From positions 170,627-234,626 of the forward strand of contig CAMFII010000007.1 in assembly GCA_945952585.1 (NCBI GenBank): a stretch of 64,000 nucleotides of DNA, in the 5' to 3' direction. Below, in pieces: positions 26,857 through 34,744 of this stretch (position 1 is its first letter; each line of letters starts with the position of its first letter). The stretch comes from an uncultured Rhodobacter sp. GTDB taxonomy: Bacteria; Pseudomonadota; Alphaproteobacteria; Rhodobacterales; Rhodobacteraceae. The position numbers and the translations under genes are program-made. The notes below the pieces were generated by a model. It had not been told where the DNA came from, searched no databases, and worked only from the letters and a program-made list of their open reading frames with translations.

Positions 26857-27654
26857 ATGCGCGTTTCCCTGCCCCTCCTTTCGCTGCTCGCGCTCGCCGC
26901 CTGTGCGCCCGGCGTGCCGGAGTCGGGTGCGGGCGGAAACAACATGTACAATGCGACCAATACCGGAATTCCGGCAGCTGGCGGCCCGATGGGGGCAACC
27001 TCGACCACGGCGCTGACCGGGGCCGCTCCGGCTGGCGGCTTCGACCCGGCGCGCGTCGGCGCGGCGATCGACGCCGCCGAAGGCGGGACGGCCGCCCCGG
27101 CCGCGGTGCCGCAGACGGCGCCGCTGCCGCAGGCGGGTGGGGATGCCCTGAGTCTCAATTCGACTGGCTTCGGCGCCAGCCAGAGCGACGCCGCCCTGTT
27201 CGACCCCAATCGCCCGCGCGGCAACGCGCCCACGACCATCGTCGAGACGACGAGCGAGATGACCCCCTCGCATACCGGCATCTCGGATGAGCAGGACTTT
27301 GCCGCCGTCTCGGCCCGCGAGACCATCCAGTCGGATGCCGACCGGATTGCCCGGAACCGCGCCCAGTATGTCGTGATCCAGCCGACCGAAGTGCCGCAGC
27401 GGCCCGGAAACAGCGGTCCGAACATCGTCGAATACGCGATCCAGACCACCAATGCGCCCGGCCAGCAGCTTTACAGCCGCTCTGCGATCCGCCTGTCCTC
27501 GCCGGAAGCGGCGTGCCGCCGCTACGGCTCGACCGACCAGGCGCAGGAAGCCTTCCTGTCGGCGGGTGGTCCGCAGCGTGATCCCAAGGGGCTGGATCCC
27601 GATGGCGACGGCTTCGCCTGCGCCTGGGACCCGCGCCCCTTCCGCCTGCAGTGA
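26857..27654 (+). CDS. excalibur-domain lipoprotein
   Basis: 265 residues. A lipoprotein signal (SLLALAACAP, Cys at about 16) is followed by a long Ala/Gly/Pro/Thr-rich, probably disordered stretch. The C-terminus (about 225-262) carries an excalibur-like calcium-binding motif, DPDGDGFACAWDP, with the paired Cys of the family (EAACRRYG and FACAW). It should be an envelope-anchored, calcium-binding surface or periplasmic protein. It is coupled to the amidase gene by a GTGA overlap, suggesting a cell-wall-related role. Confidence 0.82.
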   Translation: MRVSLPLLSLLALAACAPGVPESGAGGNNMYNATNTGIPAAGGPMGATSTTALTGAAPAGGFDPARVGAAIDAAEGGTAAPAAVPQTAPLPQAGGDALSLNSTGFGASQSDAALFDPNRPRGNAPTTIVETTSEMTPSHTGISDEQDFAAVSARETIQSDADRIARNRAQYVVIQPTEVPQRPGNSGPNIVEYAIQTTNAPGQQLYSRSAIRLSSPEAACRRYGSTDQAQEAFLSAGGPQRDPKGLDPDGDGFACAWDPRPFRLQ

Positions 27655-28346
27655 GCGACCGCCTGAGCGCCACGCCGCACCCTTCGCCGAATTTCGGCGA
27701 AAGGCGGAATGGCGCGCTGCCTGATCTGGTCGTTCTCCACTACACCGGCATGGCGAGTTGCGACGCTGCTCTGGAGCGGCTTTGCGACCCGGTGGCCGAG
27801 GTTTCGGCGCATTACCTGATCCGCGAGAATGGAGAGATCCTGGCACTGGTGCCCGAGGCCGCCCGGGCCTGGCATGCGGGAGCGGGCAGCTGGGGCGGGC
27901 GCGAGGACGTGAACTCGCATTCCATCGGGATCGAGATCGCCAATACCGGGGATGCGCCCTTTACCGCCTGGCAGATGGCGGCACTCGAGCCGCTGCTGGC
28001 CGGGATCCTGGGGCGGTGGTCCATCCCGCCCGAGCGGGTCATCGCCCATTCCGACATGGCCCCCACGCGCAAATCCGACCCCGGCCCGCGCTTCGACTGG
28101 CGAGGGCTGGCCCGGGTTGGTCTTGCGGTCTGGCCCGAGGTCGCGATGACGCCGCCGGACGAGGCGGGCTTTCTGGCCGCGTTGACGCGCTTCGGTTATC
28201 CCGAGGCGACCCCTGAGCAGCTCCTGCGTGCCTTTCGCCTTCGGTTCCGGCCCTGGGCGAAAGGGGGGCTATCGGAGGGCGACATGGGCGCGGCCCTTGA
28301 CCTTGCGCGACGCTTTCCGGTTGACGGCGGGTCCCGGCGCGCCTAA
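27651..28346 (+). CDS. N-acetylmuramoyl-L-alanine amidase (AmpD/amidase_2 type)
   Basis: 231 residues with the zinc amidase_2 fold: VVLHYTGM (first His ligand near residue 30), SAHYLIRENGEI, AWHAGAGSWGG, NSHSIGIEI, and the last ligands in AHSDMAPTRKSDPGPRF near 137-150. The C-terminal 60 residues resemble a peptidoglycan-binding helical domain. No signal peptide is seen, so it may work on recycled muropeptides in the cytoplasm like AmpD. The GTG start overlaps the lipoprotein stop. It ends 10 bp before the RNase P RNA. Confidence 0.86.
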   Translation: MSDRLSATPHPSPNFGERRNGALPDLVVLHYTGMASCDAALERLCDPVAEVSAHYLIRENGEILALVPEAARAWHAGAGSWGGREDVNSHSIGIEIANTGDAPFTAWQMAALEPLLAGILGRWSIPPERVIAHSDMAPTRKSDPGPRFDWRGLARVGLAVWPEVAMTPPDEAGFLAALTRFGYPEATPEQLLRAFRLRFRPWAKGGLSEGDMGAALDLARRFPVDGGSRRA

Positions 28347-28356
28347 CTCCGCATCC

Positions 28357-28790
28357 GCGCGGATGGCCGGACGGCCGCGGGGGTGCATGCCTTCGAGGAA
28401 AGTCCGGACTCCATGAAGCAAGGGTGCCGGGTAACGCCCGGCCGGGGTAACCCGAGGGAAAGCGCCACAGAGAAGAGACAGCCCCGGCTTCGTCAACAGG
28501 AGGTTCGCCTCCGGCGAATGCGGGGTGATGGTGAAACGGTGGGGCAAGAGCCCACCGCGGGACTGGCAACAGGACCGGCACGGCAAGCCCCACCCGGAGC
28601 AATGCCGAATAGGGGCCTCGCGCGGAAAGGTCCGGCCAATGGCCCGCAAGGCCGGTCGGAGACCTCCGCAGGGACGCTTCAGCCCAGAGGCCCGGGTTGG
28701 CAGCTAAAGCCCGCCGGCAACGGCGGGACGAGAGGAATGGCCGTCCAGGGGGCAACCCCGGACAGAATCCGGCTTACAGGCCATCCGCGC
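28357..28790 (+). ncRNA. rnpB: RNase P RNA, bacterial class A
   Basis: The catalytic RNA of RNase P, which matures tRNA 5' ends. The universally conserved 5' block GAGGAAAGTCCGGACTCC lies at 28396-28413 and the 3' block ACAGAATCCGGCTTACAGGC at 28762-28781. The P1 helix is explicit: GCGCGGATGGCC (28357-28368) pairs with GGCCATCCGCGC (28779-28790). The P4-forming AGAGGAATGGCC-type region lies in between. Length, about 434 nt, fits alphaproteobacterial RNAs. Ends are set by P1 and could differ by a few bases. Confidence 0.97.
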
Positions 28791-28882
28791 ATTCGACGCC
28801 GTTCAAGCGGCGCCGCCTTCGGTGGCACGACCCTTGTCTCGCCCTTCGCGGGTCCGCGAAGGGCTCGGGCGCCGGCTCCGCC

Positions 28883-28906
28883 GGGGGTATTTTTCCCAAG
28901 AAGAAG
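28883..28906 (+). repeat. dispersed intergenic element, looser copy 3
   Basis: GGGGGTATTTTTCCCAAGAAGAAG between rnpB and rpmG shares the T-run and AAGAAGAA tail with the copies at 21622 and 34581. It follows a GC-rich dyad (GCGCCGGCTCCGCCGG), so it could double as a terminator for rnpB. Confidence 0.45.
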
Positions 28907-28923
28907 CCCGGGTGTTTTCGCTG

Positions 28924-28951
28924 TTGACTCTGCCGGTTCGCTGGCTAAAAG
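28924..28951 (+). promoter_or_regulatory. putative sigma-70 promoter of rpmG
   Basis: TTGACT (28924-28929) and TAAAAG (28946-28951) are separated by 16 bp and lie about 60 bp before the rpmG start, in a gap with no other gene. The -35 is near consensus; the -10 is weak, as is common in rhodobacters. Confidence 0.45.
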
Positions 28952-29010
28952 GCGGGCTTCAAGGATTTCGCAGGGCGCAACCCGGTTGCACCCGCCAAGG
29001 AGAGACAACA

Positions 29011-29178
29011 ATGGCGAAGCCGACGACGATCAAGATCCGTCTGAACTCGACGGCGGGCACCGGGCACTTCTATGTGACCAAGAAGAATGCCCGTACCATG
29101 ACCGAGAAGATGACGGTCCGCAAATACGACCCCGTCAAGCGGGAGCATGTCGAATACAAGGAAGGCAAGATCAAGTAA
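29011..29178 (+). CDS. rpmG: 50S ribosomal protein L33
   Basis: A 55-residue basic ribosomal protein. The start [18 protein letters not shown] and the [11 protein letters not shown] segment are diagnostic of L33. It lacks the zinc-binding CxxC pairs, so it is the zinc-independent form. It has a strong AAGGAGAG ribosome site 8 nt before the ATG. It stands alone downstream of rnpB. Confidence 0.97.
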   Translation: MAKPTTIKIRLNSTAGTGHFYVTKKNARTMTEKMTVRKYDPVKREHVEYKEGKIK

Positions 29179-29256
29179 GATCGCCTGTCCTCTGTTCGGA
29201 TTGCGGGGCCGCGTCGGATGACGCGGCCCTTTTCGTTTCCGGGGAGGCTGGAGGAG

Positions 29257-29775
29257 ATGACGGTGGCCGAAGTTCTGAATCTGCGTCTGGCCCGCCCGGC
29301 GGACCTTGCCGCCGTCGACGGGTTGCTGTCGCGGAGCTATCCGCGGCTGCTGGCGGCCGATTACCCGCCTTCGGTGCTGGTGACGGCAGTGCCGCTCATT
29401 GCCAGGGCGCGGCCGGAGCTTCTCGCTTCGGGGCGCTACTGGCTGGCCTGCGACGGGGAGGGCCGGGTGGTCGCGGCCGGCGGATGGTCCGCCGCTTCGC
29501 CGGACGGGGGCGTCGAGGGGCAGGGGCTGGCCCATATCCGCCATGTCGCGACCGATCCCGCGTTGACGCGGCGGGGCATCGGCAAGGCGCTGCTGACGGC
29601 GGCGATGGCGCAGGCCCGTGACGCGGGGTTCAGCCGCTTCGACTGCCTGTCGACGCGCACCGCCGTAAGGTTCTATGCCGCGCTTGGCTTCGTGGTGCAG
29701 GGCGAGGTCGATATCGCCCTGGCGCCGGGGATCGTCTTTCCCGCTGTGCGGATGCGATATGACAGCGGCAAATAA
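29257..29775 (+). CDS. GNAT-family N-acetyltransferase
   Basis: 172 residues. The acetyl-CoA pyrophosphate-binding motif A is clear, IRHVATDPALTRRGIGKALL near residues 90-110 (RxxGxGxxL-like), followed by a C-terminal strand with RFYAALGFVVQGE. The acceptor is unknown. The ATG at 29257 follows GGAGGAG; an earlier in-frame ATG at 29218 lies within the rpmG trailing region and lacks this site. It ends just before a bidirectional terminator shared with the convergent Bax1-I gene. Confidence 0.85.
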   Translation: MTVAEVLNLRLARPADLAAVDGLLSRSYPRLLAADYPPSVLVTAVPLIARARPELLASGRYWLACDGEGRVVAAGGWSAASPDGGVEGQGLAHIRHVATDPALTRRGIGKALLTAAMAQARDAGFSRFDCLSTRTAVRFYAALGFVVQGEVDIALAPGIVFPAVRMRYDSGK

Positions 29776-29777
29776 AA

Positions 29778-29799
29778 GGGCCGGTCCTGAGACCGGCCC
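29778..29799. terminator. bidirectional rho-independent terminator
   Basis: GGGCCGGTC (29778-29786) and GACCGGCCC (29791-29799) form a perfect 9-bp stem with a CTGA loop. On the minus strand it is followed by TTTTATT, and on the plus strand by CTT. It separates the convergent GNAT and Bax inhibitor-1 genes. Confidence 0.8.
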
Positions 29800-29823
29800 C
29801 TTCCGCAGTCGACCTGTTCCGCC

Positions 29824-30606
29824 TCAGTTGCGGTTGTTGCCCATGAACTGGAGCAGGAACATGAAGAGGTTGATGAAGTCGAGATAAAGCTTCAGCGCGC
29901 CCATGATCGCCGATTTGCCCAGCCATTCGCTGTCGCCGACCTGCGCGTGTTGCAGGTAGGTGTTCTTGATGTCCTGGGTGTCGTAGGCCGTCAGGCCCGC
30001 GAAGAGCAGCACGCCGATCACCGAGATCGCGAAGGCCATCGCCGAAGAGGCGAGGAAGATGTTCACGATCGAGGCCACGATCAGGCCGATCAGGCCCATC
30101 ATGAAGAAGGTGCCAAGCGCCGAGAGGTCGCGTTTCGTCGTGTAGCCGTAAAGCGACAGCGAGGCGAAGGCGATCGCGGTCACGAGGAAGGTCTGCGCGA
30201 TCGAGGTGCCCGTGAAGACCAGGAAGATCGAGCTGATCGACAGGCCCATCAGCGCCGCATAGGCGTAGAAGTAAAGCTGCGCACCGGCGGTGGACAGGCG
30301 GTTCATCGCCGCGCCAAAGCCGAAAACCATCAGAAGGGGCGCAAAGATCACCAGCCATTTCAGCGGCGAGGTATAGATCGCGGCGCCGAACGAGGTCAGG
30401 TAAGCCCCCGTCCCGATCTGCAGGGCCCCGTCAGTCGGGGTGCCGGTAACGGCGAGGCCGGCAATGGCCCATGCCACAGCCCCGGTGACCAGCATGCCCA
30501 CGGACATCAGTCCGTAGACCTTGTTCATATGGGCGCGCAGGCCCTGATCGATCTCGGCGGCACGCGTACCGGCGCCGGTTCTCGGGATCGTCTGATAGTC
30601 AGCCAT
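29824..30606 (-). CDS. Bax inhibitor-1/YccA-family membrane protein
   Basis: 260 residues with a short polar N-terminus and seven hydrophobic helices (for example VYGLMSVGMLVTGAVAWAI, LKWLVIFAPLLMVFGFG, SVIGVLLFAGLTAYDTQDIK). The GLTAYDTQ motif with its Asp in the sixth helix is the TMBIM-family pH-sensing signature. Family members are pH-dependent ion/calcium leak channels or FtsH substrates (YccA). Length and ends are complete. It shares the terminator at 29778-29799 with the convergent acetyltransferase gene. Confidence 0.92.
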   Translation of the reverse strand: MADYQTIPRTGAGTRAAEIDQGLRAHMNKVYGLMSVGMLVTGAVAWAIAGLAVTGTPTDGALQIGTGAYLTSFGAAIYTSPLKWLVIFAPLLMVFGFGAAMNRLSTAGAQLYFYAYAALMGLSISSIFLVFTGTSIAQTFLVTAIAFASLSLYGYTTKRDLSALGTFFMMGLIGLIVASIVNIFLASSAMAFAISVIGVLLFAGLTAYDTQDIKNTYLQHAQVGDSEWLGKSAIMGALKLYLDFINLFMFLLQFMGNNRN

Positions 30607-30750
30607 TCAAGCCTCCGATTAGCTCCCTGATGCGGGCCCGGTTGATCCGGACGCCACCACACTTCGCGAATATCGGAAGCCTCTATGCTTTTTTCAAGGA
30701 CTTGCGGCGCATCCCGTGCAGGTCCGTGTCGTTTCCCGGTCGAGCGGATC

Positions 30751-30969
30751 TCAGCGGCGCCAACGCGGCGGAACGTCCCACATCGGGCGCAGCGATTCCC
30801 GCAGGGCATCGTCCCGGCTGAGGCCGATGTCGCGCAGGATCGCGTCATCCAGTTCGGCAAGGCGGCGGCGCTCGGCGCGCACCGTCAGCATCGATACGAG
30901 GCGGCTGAAAAAGTTGCGGCGGGGCGAAGTTGCGGTACCGATCGCAACGACATGGCTGTGGCTGGGCAT
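30751..30969 (-). CDS. DUF1127 small protein
   Basis: 72 residues. The conserved DUF1127 core is present: RRNFFSRLVSMLTVRAERRR followed by LAELDDAILRDIGLSRDD, an arginine-rich helix and DIGL end. Such proteins act as small RNA-binding or transcription-associated factors in alphaproteobacteria. Its AAGGAG ribosome site is good. It is divergent from the LysR gene at 31100 across an AT-rich 130-bp interval and may be under its control. Confidence 0.85.
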   Translation of the reverse strand: MPSHSHVVAIGTATSPRRNFFSRLVSMLTVRAERRRLAELDDAILRDIGLSRDDALRESLRPMWDVPPRWRR

Positions 30970-31099
30970 CTCGAACTCCTTTCATTCTGAATGGCGATGA
31001 TGATTCTATTTTCCATCACTCATGCTGATACTTGTGTCACGGATCCATCCATTATAGAAATGAATGATAGTTGTGATCGGCATCAGATTCGGTGATGAA

Positions 31100-31969
31100 A
31101 TGCGAAACCTCGATCTAACCGCACTGCGGTCCTTCGTTGCTGTCGTCGATGCGGGGGGCGTAACGCGTGCCGCCGGCTTCCTGAACCTGACCCAGTCGGC
31201 CGTCTCGATGCAGATCAAGCGGCTGGAAGAGATGCTGGGGATCGACGTGCTCGACCGTTCGGCGCGGCGTGTGGTGCCAACCTCGGCGGGTGAGCAGTTG
31301 CTGGGTTATGCCCGGCGGATGCTGGCCTTGAATGACGAGGTATTCGGTCGGCTGACCCATGATGCCTTCGAGGGCGAGATCGTGCTCGGAGTGCCGCATG
31401 ACATTGTCTATCCGGTGATCCCCGGTGTGCTGAAGCAGTTCCATGCGGCCTTTCCGCGGATGAAGGTCAACCTGCTGTCGTCCTTCACGCTCAAGCTGCT
31501 GGACGGTTTCGGGCGTGGAGAATGCGATGTGATCCTGACAACCGAGGACCAGACCGGTCCGGGTGGAGAGATCCTGGCTGAATTGCCGCTGGTCTGGGTC
31601 GGGGCGCCGGGCGGCTCGGCCTGGAAGCAGCGACCGCTGCGGCTGGCCTATGAGCAGAACTGCATCTTCCGGGCCGGGGCACAGGCCGCCCTGGATCGTG
31701 CAGGCATCCCTTGGGAACTTGCGGTCGATTCCGGGAATACGCGTGCGATCGAAGCAGTGGTCAGCGCCGACCTGGCGGTCCACACCATGCTTCTGGGCTG
31801 TGAAAGCCAGTACATGGAGCGCATTCCGCATGGCGGCGCGTTGCCGGACCTGCCGGGCAAGCGCATCAACCTCTATGTCGGACAGGCGCTCAAAGGGCCG
31901 GCTGTTGCGGCATTGGCCGATCTGATCCGCGCCGGTTATGCGGCGCGGCTCGCGTCGCGGGCGGCCTGA
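31100..31969 (+). CDS. LysR-family transcriptional regulator
   Basis: 289 residues. The N-terminal HTH spans about 5-62 (AAGFLNLTQSAVSMQIKRLE) and the effector domain about 85-285. The start MRNLDLTALRSFV is the usual LysR N-terminus; the frame is open 12 codons further upstream without a better site. It is divergent from the DUF1127 gene and convergent with the quinone oxidoreductase gene, abutting its stop. Targets are not evident beyond autoregulation or the DUF1127 gene. Confidence 0.9.
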   Translation: MRNLDLTALRSFVAVVDAGGVTRAAGFLNLTQSAVSMQIKRLEEMLGIDVLDRSARRVVPTSAGEQLLGYARRMLALNDEVFGRLTHDAFEGEIVLGVPHDIVYPVIPGVLKQFHAAFPRMKVNLLSSFTLKLLDGFGRGECDVILTTEDQTGPGGEILAELPLVWVGAPGGSAWKQRPLRLAYEQNCIFRAGAQAALDRAGIPWELAVDSGNTRAIEAVVSADLAVHTMLLGCESQYMERIPHGGALPDLPGKRINLYVGQALKGPAVAALADLIRAGYAARLASRAA

Positions 31970-32929
31970 TCACGGGGTGATGACGACCTTGCCGGTCGCA
32001 GCGCGCCGACGCAGCAGGTCGAGGCCGACCGCAGCCTCGCTCAACGGAAGGACATGGCTGATATGGGGCTTCAGACTGCCATCGGCGATCCAGCCAAGCA
32101 GGCGGTTGAGGCTGTCACGCAGAATCGCGGGCCGGAAGCCCATGTAGCCCCCCCAGTAAAGCCCGATCACCGTGAGGTTCTTGACCAGAAGCAGGTTGGC
32201 CGGGATCTGTTGCACCTCGCCTCCGGCAAATCCGATCGTGAGCAGGCGGCCCTCTGGCCGCGTGGCGCGCAGCGCCTCGAGGAAGACCGGGCCGCCGACC
32301 GGGTCATAAACCACCTCGACCCCGCCGAGCGCCTTGAGTTGCCCCTTCAGGTCGGGGGAATCGCTGTCGATGACGATGTCCGCACCTGCAGCACGGGCGA
32401 TTTCCAGGCGCTCTGGCCCGCGCGCCGAGGCAATGACCCGCGCGCCCATCCGCTTGCCGATTTCGACGGCGGTCAGGCCGACGCCGCCGGCCGCACCCAG
32501 AACTAGAAGCGTCTCGCCGGGCTGAAGCCGCGCCCGATGATCCAGCGCCAGGTGAGAGGTGCCATAGGCGATGGGGAAGGCGGCGGCCTGCACCATCTCG
32601 ACTTCGGGCGGCAGGACCAGGCAGCGCTCCACCGGCACACAGGCGACCTCGGCCAGTCCACCCTGGCCGGCAAAGGCGACGACCCGGCTGCCCGGCGGGG
32701 GCCCCGCGGTGCCGGGACCGAGTGCAAGGACGGTGCCCGCAATCTCCATCCCCAGAGTGAAGGGAGTGGGCGGCGTGTCCTGATAGCGACCTTCGGTCAT
32801 CAGAAGATCGGCAAAGTTGAGCCCGCAGGCGGCGACCGCAATCTGCACCTCTCCCGCGGCGGGCAGAGGAATGGGCAGGTCGGCCAAGACAGGGCTTTGC
32901 CCGATGGTTTCGACGCGTAGGCTTAGCAT
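31970..32929 (-). CDS. zinc-free MDR alcohol dehydrogenase / NADPH:quinone oxidoreductase-like
   Basis: 319 residues of the medium-chain dehydrogenase fold. It has a GroES-like N-terminal domain with CGLNFADLLMTEGRY near residue 35 (no catalytic zinc Cys/His set) and a Rossmann domain with LGAAGGVGLTAVE near 145 for NADPH. GVEVVYDPVGG is the quinone-reductase-type motif. It probably reduces quinones or enones in the cytosol. It is transcribed toward the LysR gene and away from the XRE regulator, across a 330-bp AT-rich interval. Confidence 0.88.
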   Translation of the reverse strand: MLSLRVETIGQSPVLADLPIPLPAAGEVQIAVAACGLNFADLLMTEGRYQDTPPTPFTLGMEIAGTVLALGPGTAGPPPGSRVVAFAGQGGLAEVACVPVERCLVLPPEVEMVQAAAFPIAYGTSHLALDHRARLQPGETLLVLGAAGGVGLTAVEIGKRMGARVIASARGPERLEIARAAGADIVIDSDSPDLKGQLKALGGVEVVYDPVGGPVFLEALRATRPEGRLLTIGFAGGEVQQIPANLLLVKNLTVIGLYWGGYMGFRPAILRDSLNRLLGWIADGSLKPHISHVLPLSEAAVGLDLLRRRAATGKVVITP

Positions 32930-33260
32930 TGCGCACCTTTTTCCTGGGTCGCGACGACCCTAGACACGGCATGCCGGAAGTTCCAGCGCCAGATTTCTCC
33001 ATATTGCAAAGGGCGAGGATGCAGGATGTCGCATTTTGCAACGCAATTTGGAAATCGCGCTATGCGGGAAATCGAGGATTCGACATTTATCGACAGGCGA
33101 TTTCCGCTAGTCCGGAAGCTCTGTATGATCGGACATATCCGAAAAGACAGGTTTTGACTGGCGCGTCAATTTTCCGTCGGACAACTGGAGATCGAGCAGT
33201 TTTGGCATGATTTCTGCTTATTGAATGGCAGGGGAAAGTCATTCAGTTACCGGAGCAGCT
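32930..33260. other. divergent regulatory interval, no gene seen
   Basis: 331 bp between the divergent quinone oxidoreductase and XRE-regulator starts. It is AT-richer than the neighbours and contains several short inverted sequences (for example TTGCAAAG at 33005 and CATTTTGCAA at 33031) plus a -24/-12-like element at 33203. No ORF with a ribosome site was found on either strand. Confidence 0.55.
33203..33219 (+). promoter_or_regulatory. sigma-54-like -24/-12 element upstream of the XRE regulator
   Basis: TTGGCATGATTTCTGCT has GG (33204-33205) and GC (33216-33217) exactly 12 bp apart, the defining RpoN spacing, with TTGGCA and TGCT close to consensus. Predicted transcription would start near 33229, about 30 bp before the ATG at 33261. 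Chance occurrence in an AT-rich gap is possible. Confidence 0.4.
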
Positions 33261-33626
33261 ATGAAACACCCTGTCGATGCGCATGTTGGAAAGCGGATTC
33301 GTCACCGTCGTTGGATGGTGGGGATGACGCAGCAGCAGCTGGCGGACAAGGTTGGAATCAAGTTCCAGCAGATCCAGAAATACGAGACCGGCATGAACCG
33401 GGTCAGCGCCTCCCGCCTTTGGGATATCGCCGACGCGCTTGGCGTGCAGATCAGCTTCTTCTTCGAAGGTCTGGAAGACGCCCAGGCGGCTGCCAAGACC
33501 ACCGAGAACGACCTGATGGCCGACAAGGAGGCGCTGGAGCTCGTGCGGTCCTACTACGCGATCCCCGAGGCGCAGCGCCGCCGTCTCTTTGATCTTGCCC
33601 GTGTCCTGAGCGACGCGGCCGCCTGA
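33261..33626 (+). CDS. XRE-family helix-turn-helix regulator
   Basis: 121 residues. The Cro/CI-type HTH is explicit: GKRIRHRRWMVGMTQQQLADK, then VGIKFQQIQKYETGMNRVSA and LWDIADALGVQISFFFEG (about residues 10-70). A helical C-terminal tail follows, with YYAIPEAQRRRLFDLARVL. The form matches a conserved rhodobacterial regulator; the target is not known. The ATG at 33261 follows GGAG. A strong terminator lies directly downstream. Confidence 0.9.
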   Translation: MKHPVDAHVGKRIRHRRWMVGMTQQQLADKVGIKFQQIQKYETGMNRVSASRLWDIADALGVQISFFFEGLEDAQAAAKTTENDLMADKEALELVRSYYAIPEAQRRRLFDLARVLSDAAA

Positions 33627-33648
33627 TCGGCATCCCTCAGGCTTGACC

Positions 33649-33678
33649 GGCCCCGCCGCTTTGGCTAGCGGCGGGGCC
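33649..33678 (+). terminator. strong hairpin terminator after the XRE regulator
   Basis: GGCCCCGCCGCT (33649-33660) pairs perfectly with AGCGGCGGGGCC (33667-33678) around a 6-nt loop, followed by the T-rich GTTCTGTT. It is located in the 72-bp gap before the phosphatase gene. Confidence 0.8.
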
Positions 33679-33698
33679 GTTCTGTTCCGGAGTCTGCG

Positions 33699-34499
33699 AT
33701 GCTGTCCCTGACCTCTGCTGAAACTGACGATCTGATCGCGACGGCGGCCGAATTGGCCGATGTCGCGCGGGGGGCCACTCTTCTGCATTTCCGGTCCGAA
33801 GGGTTGTCGGCCGACAGCAAGGAAGACCATCGCTTCGATCCGGTGACGGTCGCTGACCGGCTGGCCGAGGATCGCATGCGCGAAGTTCTCGCCCGGCGCC
33901 GGCCGCAGGACGCGGTCCTCGGCGAAGAGCGGGGCCAGACAGCGGGGACCAGCGGCCTGACCTGGGTGCTTGACCCGATCGACGGGACGCGCGGCTACCT
34001 ATCCGGCACGCCAAGCTGGGGGGTGCTGATCGCCGTGGCTGACGGGACGGGTCCGCTCTTCGGGATCATCGACCAGCCGTTCATCGGGGAACGGTTCTCG
34101 GGCGGATTCGGTCGGGCCGAAACGGACGGACCGATGGGACGGCGGCCGCTGAGAACCCGCGGCGCGCGGCCGCTGTCCGAGGCGATCCTGTTCTCGACAT
34201 TCCCCGAGGTCGGCACGCCCGAGGAAGGAGCGGCCTTCCACCGGCTGGCGCGGCAGGTCCGGCTGACCCGCTACGGGATGGACTGCTATGCCTATGCGCT
34301 GGTGGCTGCCGGCCAGATCGACCTCGTCGTCGAAGCGGGGTTGGCGAGCTACGACATCATGGCCCCGATCGCGGTGATCGAGGCGGCGGGCGGTATCGTC
34401 ACAAGCTGGGATGGCGGACCTGCCCACAAGGGCGGGCGCGTGGTGGCTGCAGCGAACAGCGAGATTCACGCGGCCGCACTTGCGGTTCTCAATCCGTAG
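33699..34499 (+). CDS. hisN: inositol monophosphatase-family phosphatase, probable histidinol-phosphatase
   Basis: 266 residues of the IMPase fold. Metal-binding motifs: GEERG near residue 75, LDPIDGTRGY near 90 (DPxDGT), and SYDIMAPIAVIEAAGG near 215 (WDxAA-like with D replaced in form YDIMA). Rhodobacterial homologues serve as the missing histidinol-phosphatase, but the family also hydrolyses inositol phosphate or PAP, so the symbol is tentative. It uses Mg in the cytosol. A perfect 14-bp dyad follows the stop. Confidence 0.82.
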   Translation: MLSLTSAETDDLIATAAELADVARGATLLHFRSEGLSADSKEDHRFDPVTVADRLAEDRMREVLARRRPQDAVLGEERGQTAGTSGLTWVLDPIDGTRGYLSGTPSWGVLIAVADGTGPLFGIIDQPFIGERFSGGFGRAETDGPMGRRPLRTRGARPLSEAILFSTFPEVGTPEEGAAFHRLARQVRLTRYGMDCYAYALVAAGQIDLVVEAGLASYDIMAPIAVIEAAGGIVTSWDGGPAHKGGRVVAAANSEIHAAALAVLNP

Positions 34500-34501
34500 G
34501 G

Positions 34502-34536
34502 CCGTCGCGAGGGGGCATCGAACCCCCTCGCGACGG
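34502..34536 (+). terminator. perfect 14-bp stem-loop after the phosphatase gene
   Basis: CCGTCGCGAGGGGG (34502-34515) pairs with CCCCCTCGCGACGG (34523-34536) around a 7-nt loop. No U-tract follows, so it may be a rho-dependent or processing hairpin rather than a classic terminator. Confidence 0.6.
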
Positions 34537-34580
34537 GCTGCCGCGGCGCTGGATCAGCCGGGGCGCCTCAGGTGACGGCA

Positions 34581-34608
34581 GGATTGGGTATTTTGTCCAA
34601 GAAGAAAC
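34581..34608 (+). repeat. dispersed intergenic element, looser copy 4
   Basis: GATTGGGTATTTTGTCCAAGAAGAAA shares the GGTATTTT and AAGAAGAA parts with the copy at 28883. It lies between a stem-loop and the start of the 8-oxoguanine deaminase transcription unit. Confidence 0.4.
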
Positions 34609-34640
34609 AGCTTCAGGGTGCGCGGTCCTAGCCGGCGATT

Positions 34641-34658
34641 GCGCGCGCGCGCGCGCGC
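34641..34658. repeat. (GC)9 dinucleotide tract
   Basis: Nine uninterrupted GC dinucleotides about 90 bp upstream of the 8-oxoguanine deaminase start. Alternating purine-pyrimidine tracts of this kind can adopt Z-DNA and are slippage-prone. An inverted repeat, CCCCCTTC (34691-34698) and GAAGGGGG (34720-34727), follows closely. Confidence 0.85.
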
Positions 34659-34744
34659 CGTCAGACTGAGGACCGGCGCGGCGAGTCCTTCCCCCTTCTG
34701 TCGCGCGCCCGGGTCCACCGAAGGGGGTGGAGAAGGGGAGTCCG

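Noticed and set aside
24271..27846. A 1191-codon minus-strand open frame across gatC, gatA and the excalibur gene
   Set aside because: It runs antisense to three confident genes, a typical high-GC shadow frame with no domain.
34641..34658. (GC)9 tract as a CRISPR or tandem-repeat array
   Set aside because: It is a simple dinucleotide run without spacers; no CRISPR array exists in the window.
34500..34744. Purine riboswitch upstream of the 8-oxoguanine deaminase
   Set aside because: The conserved purine-aptamer core was not found; only simple dyads are present.
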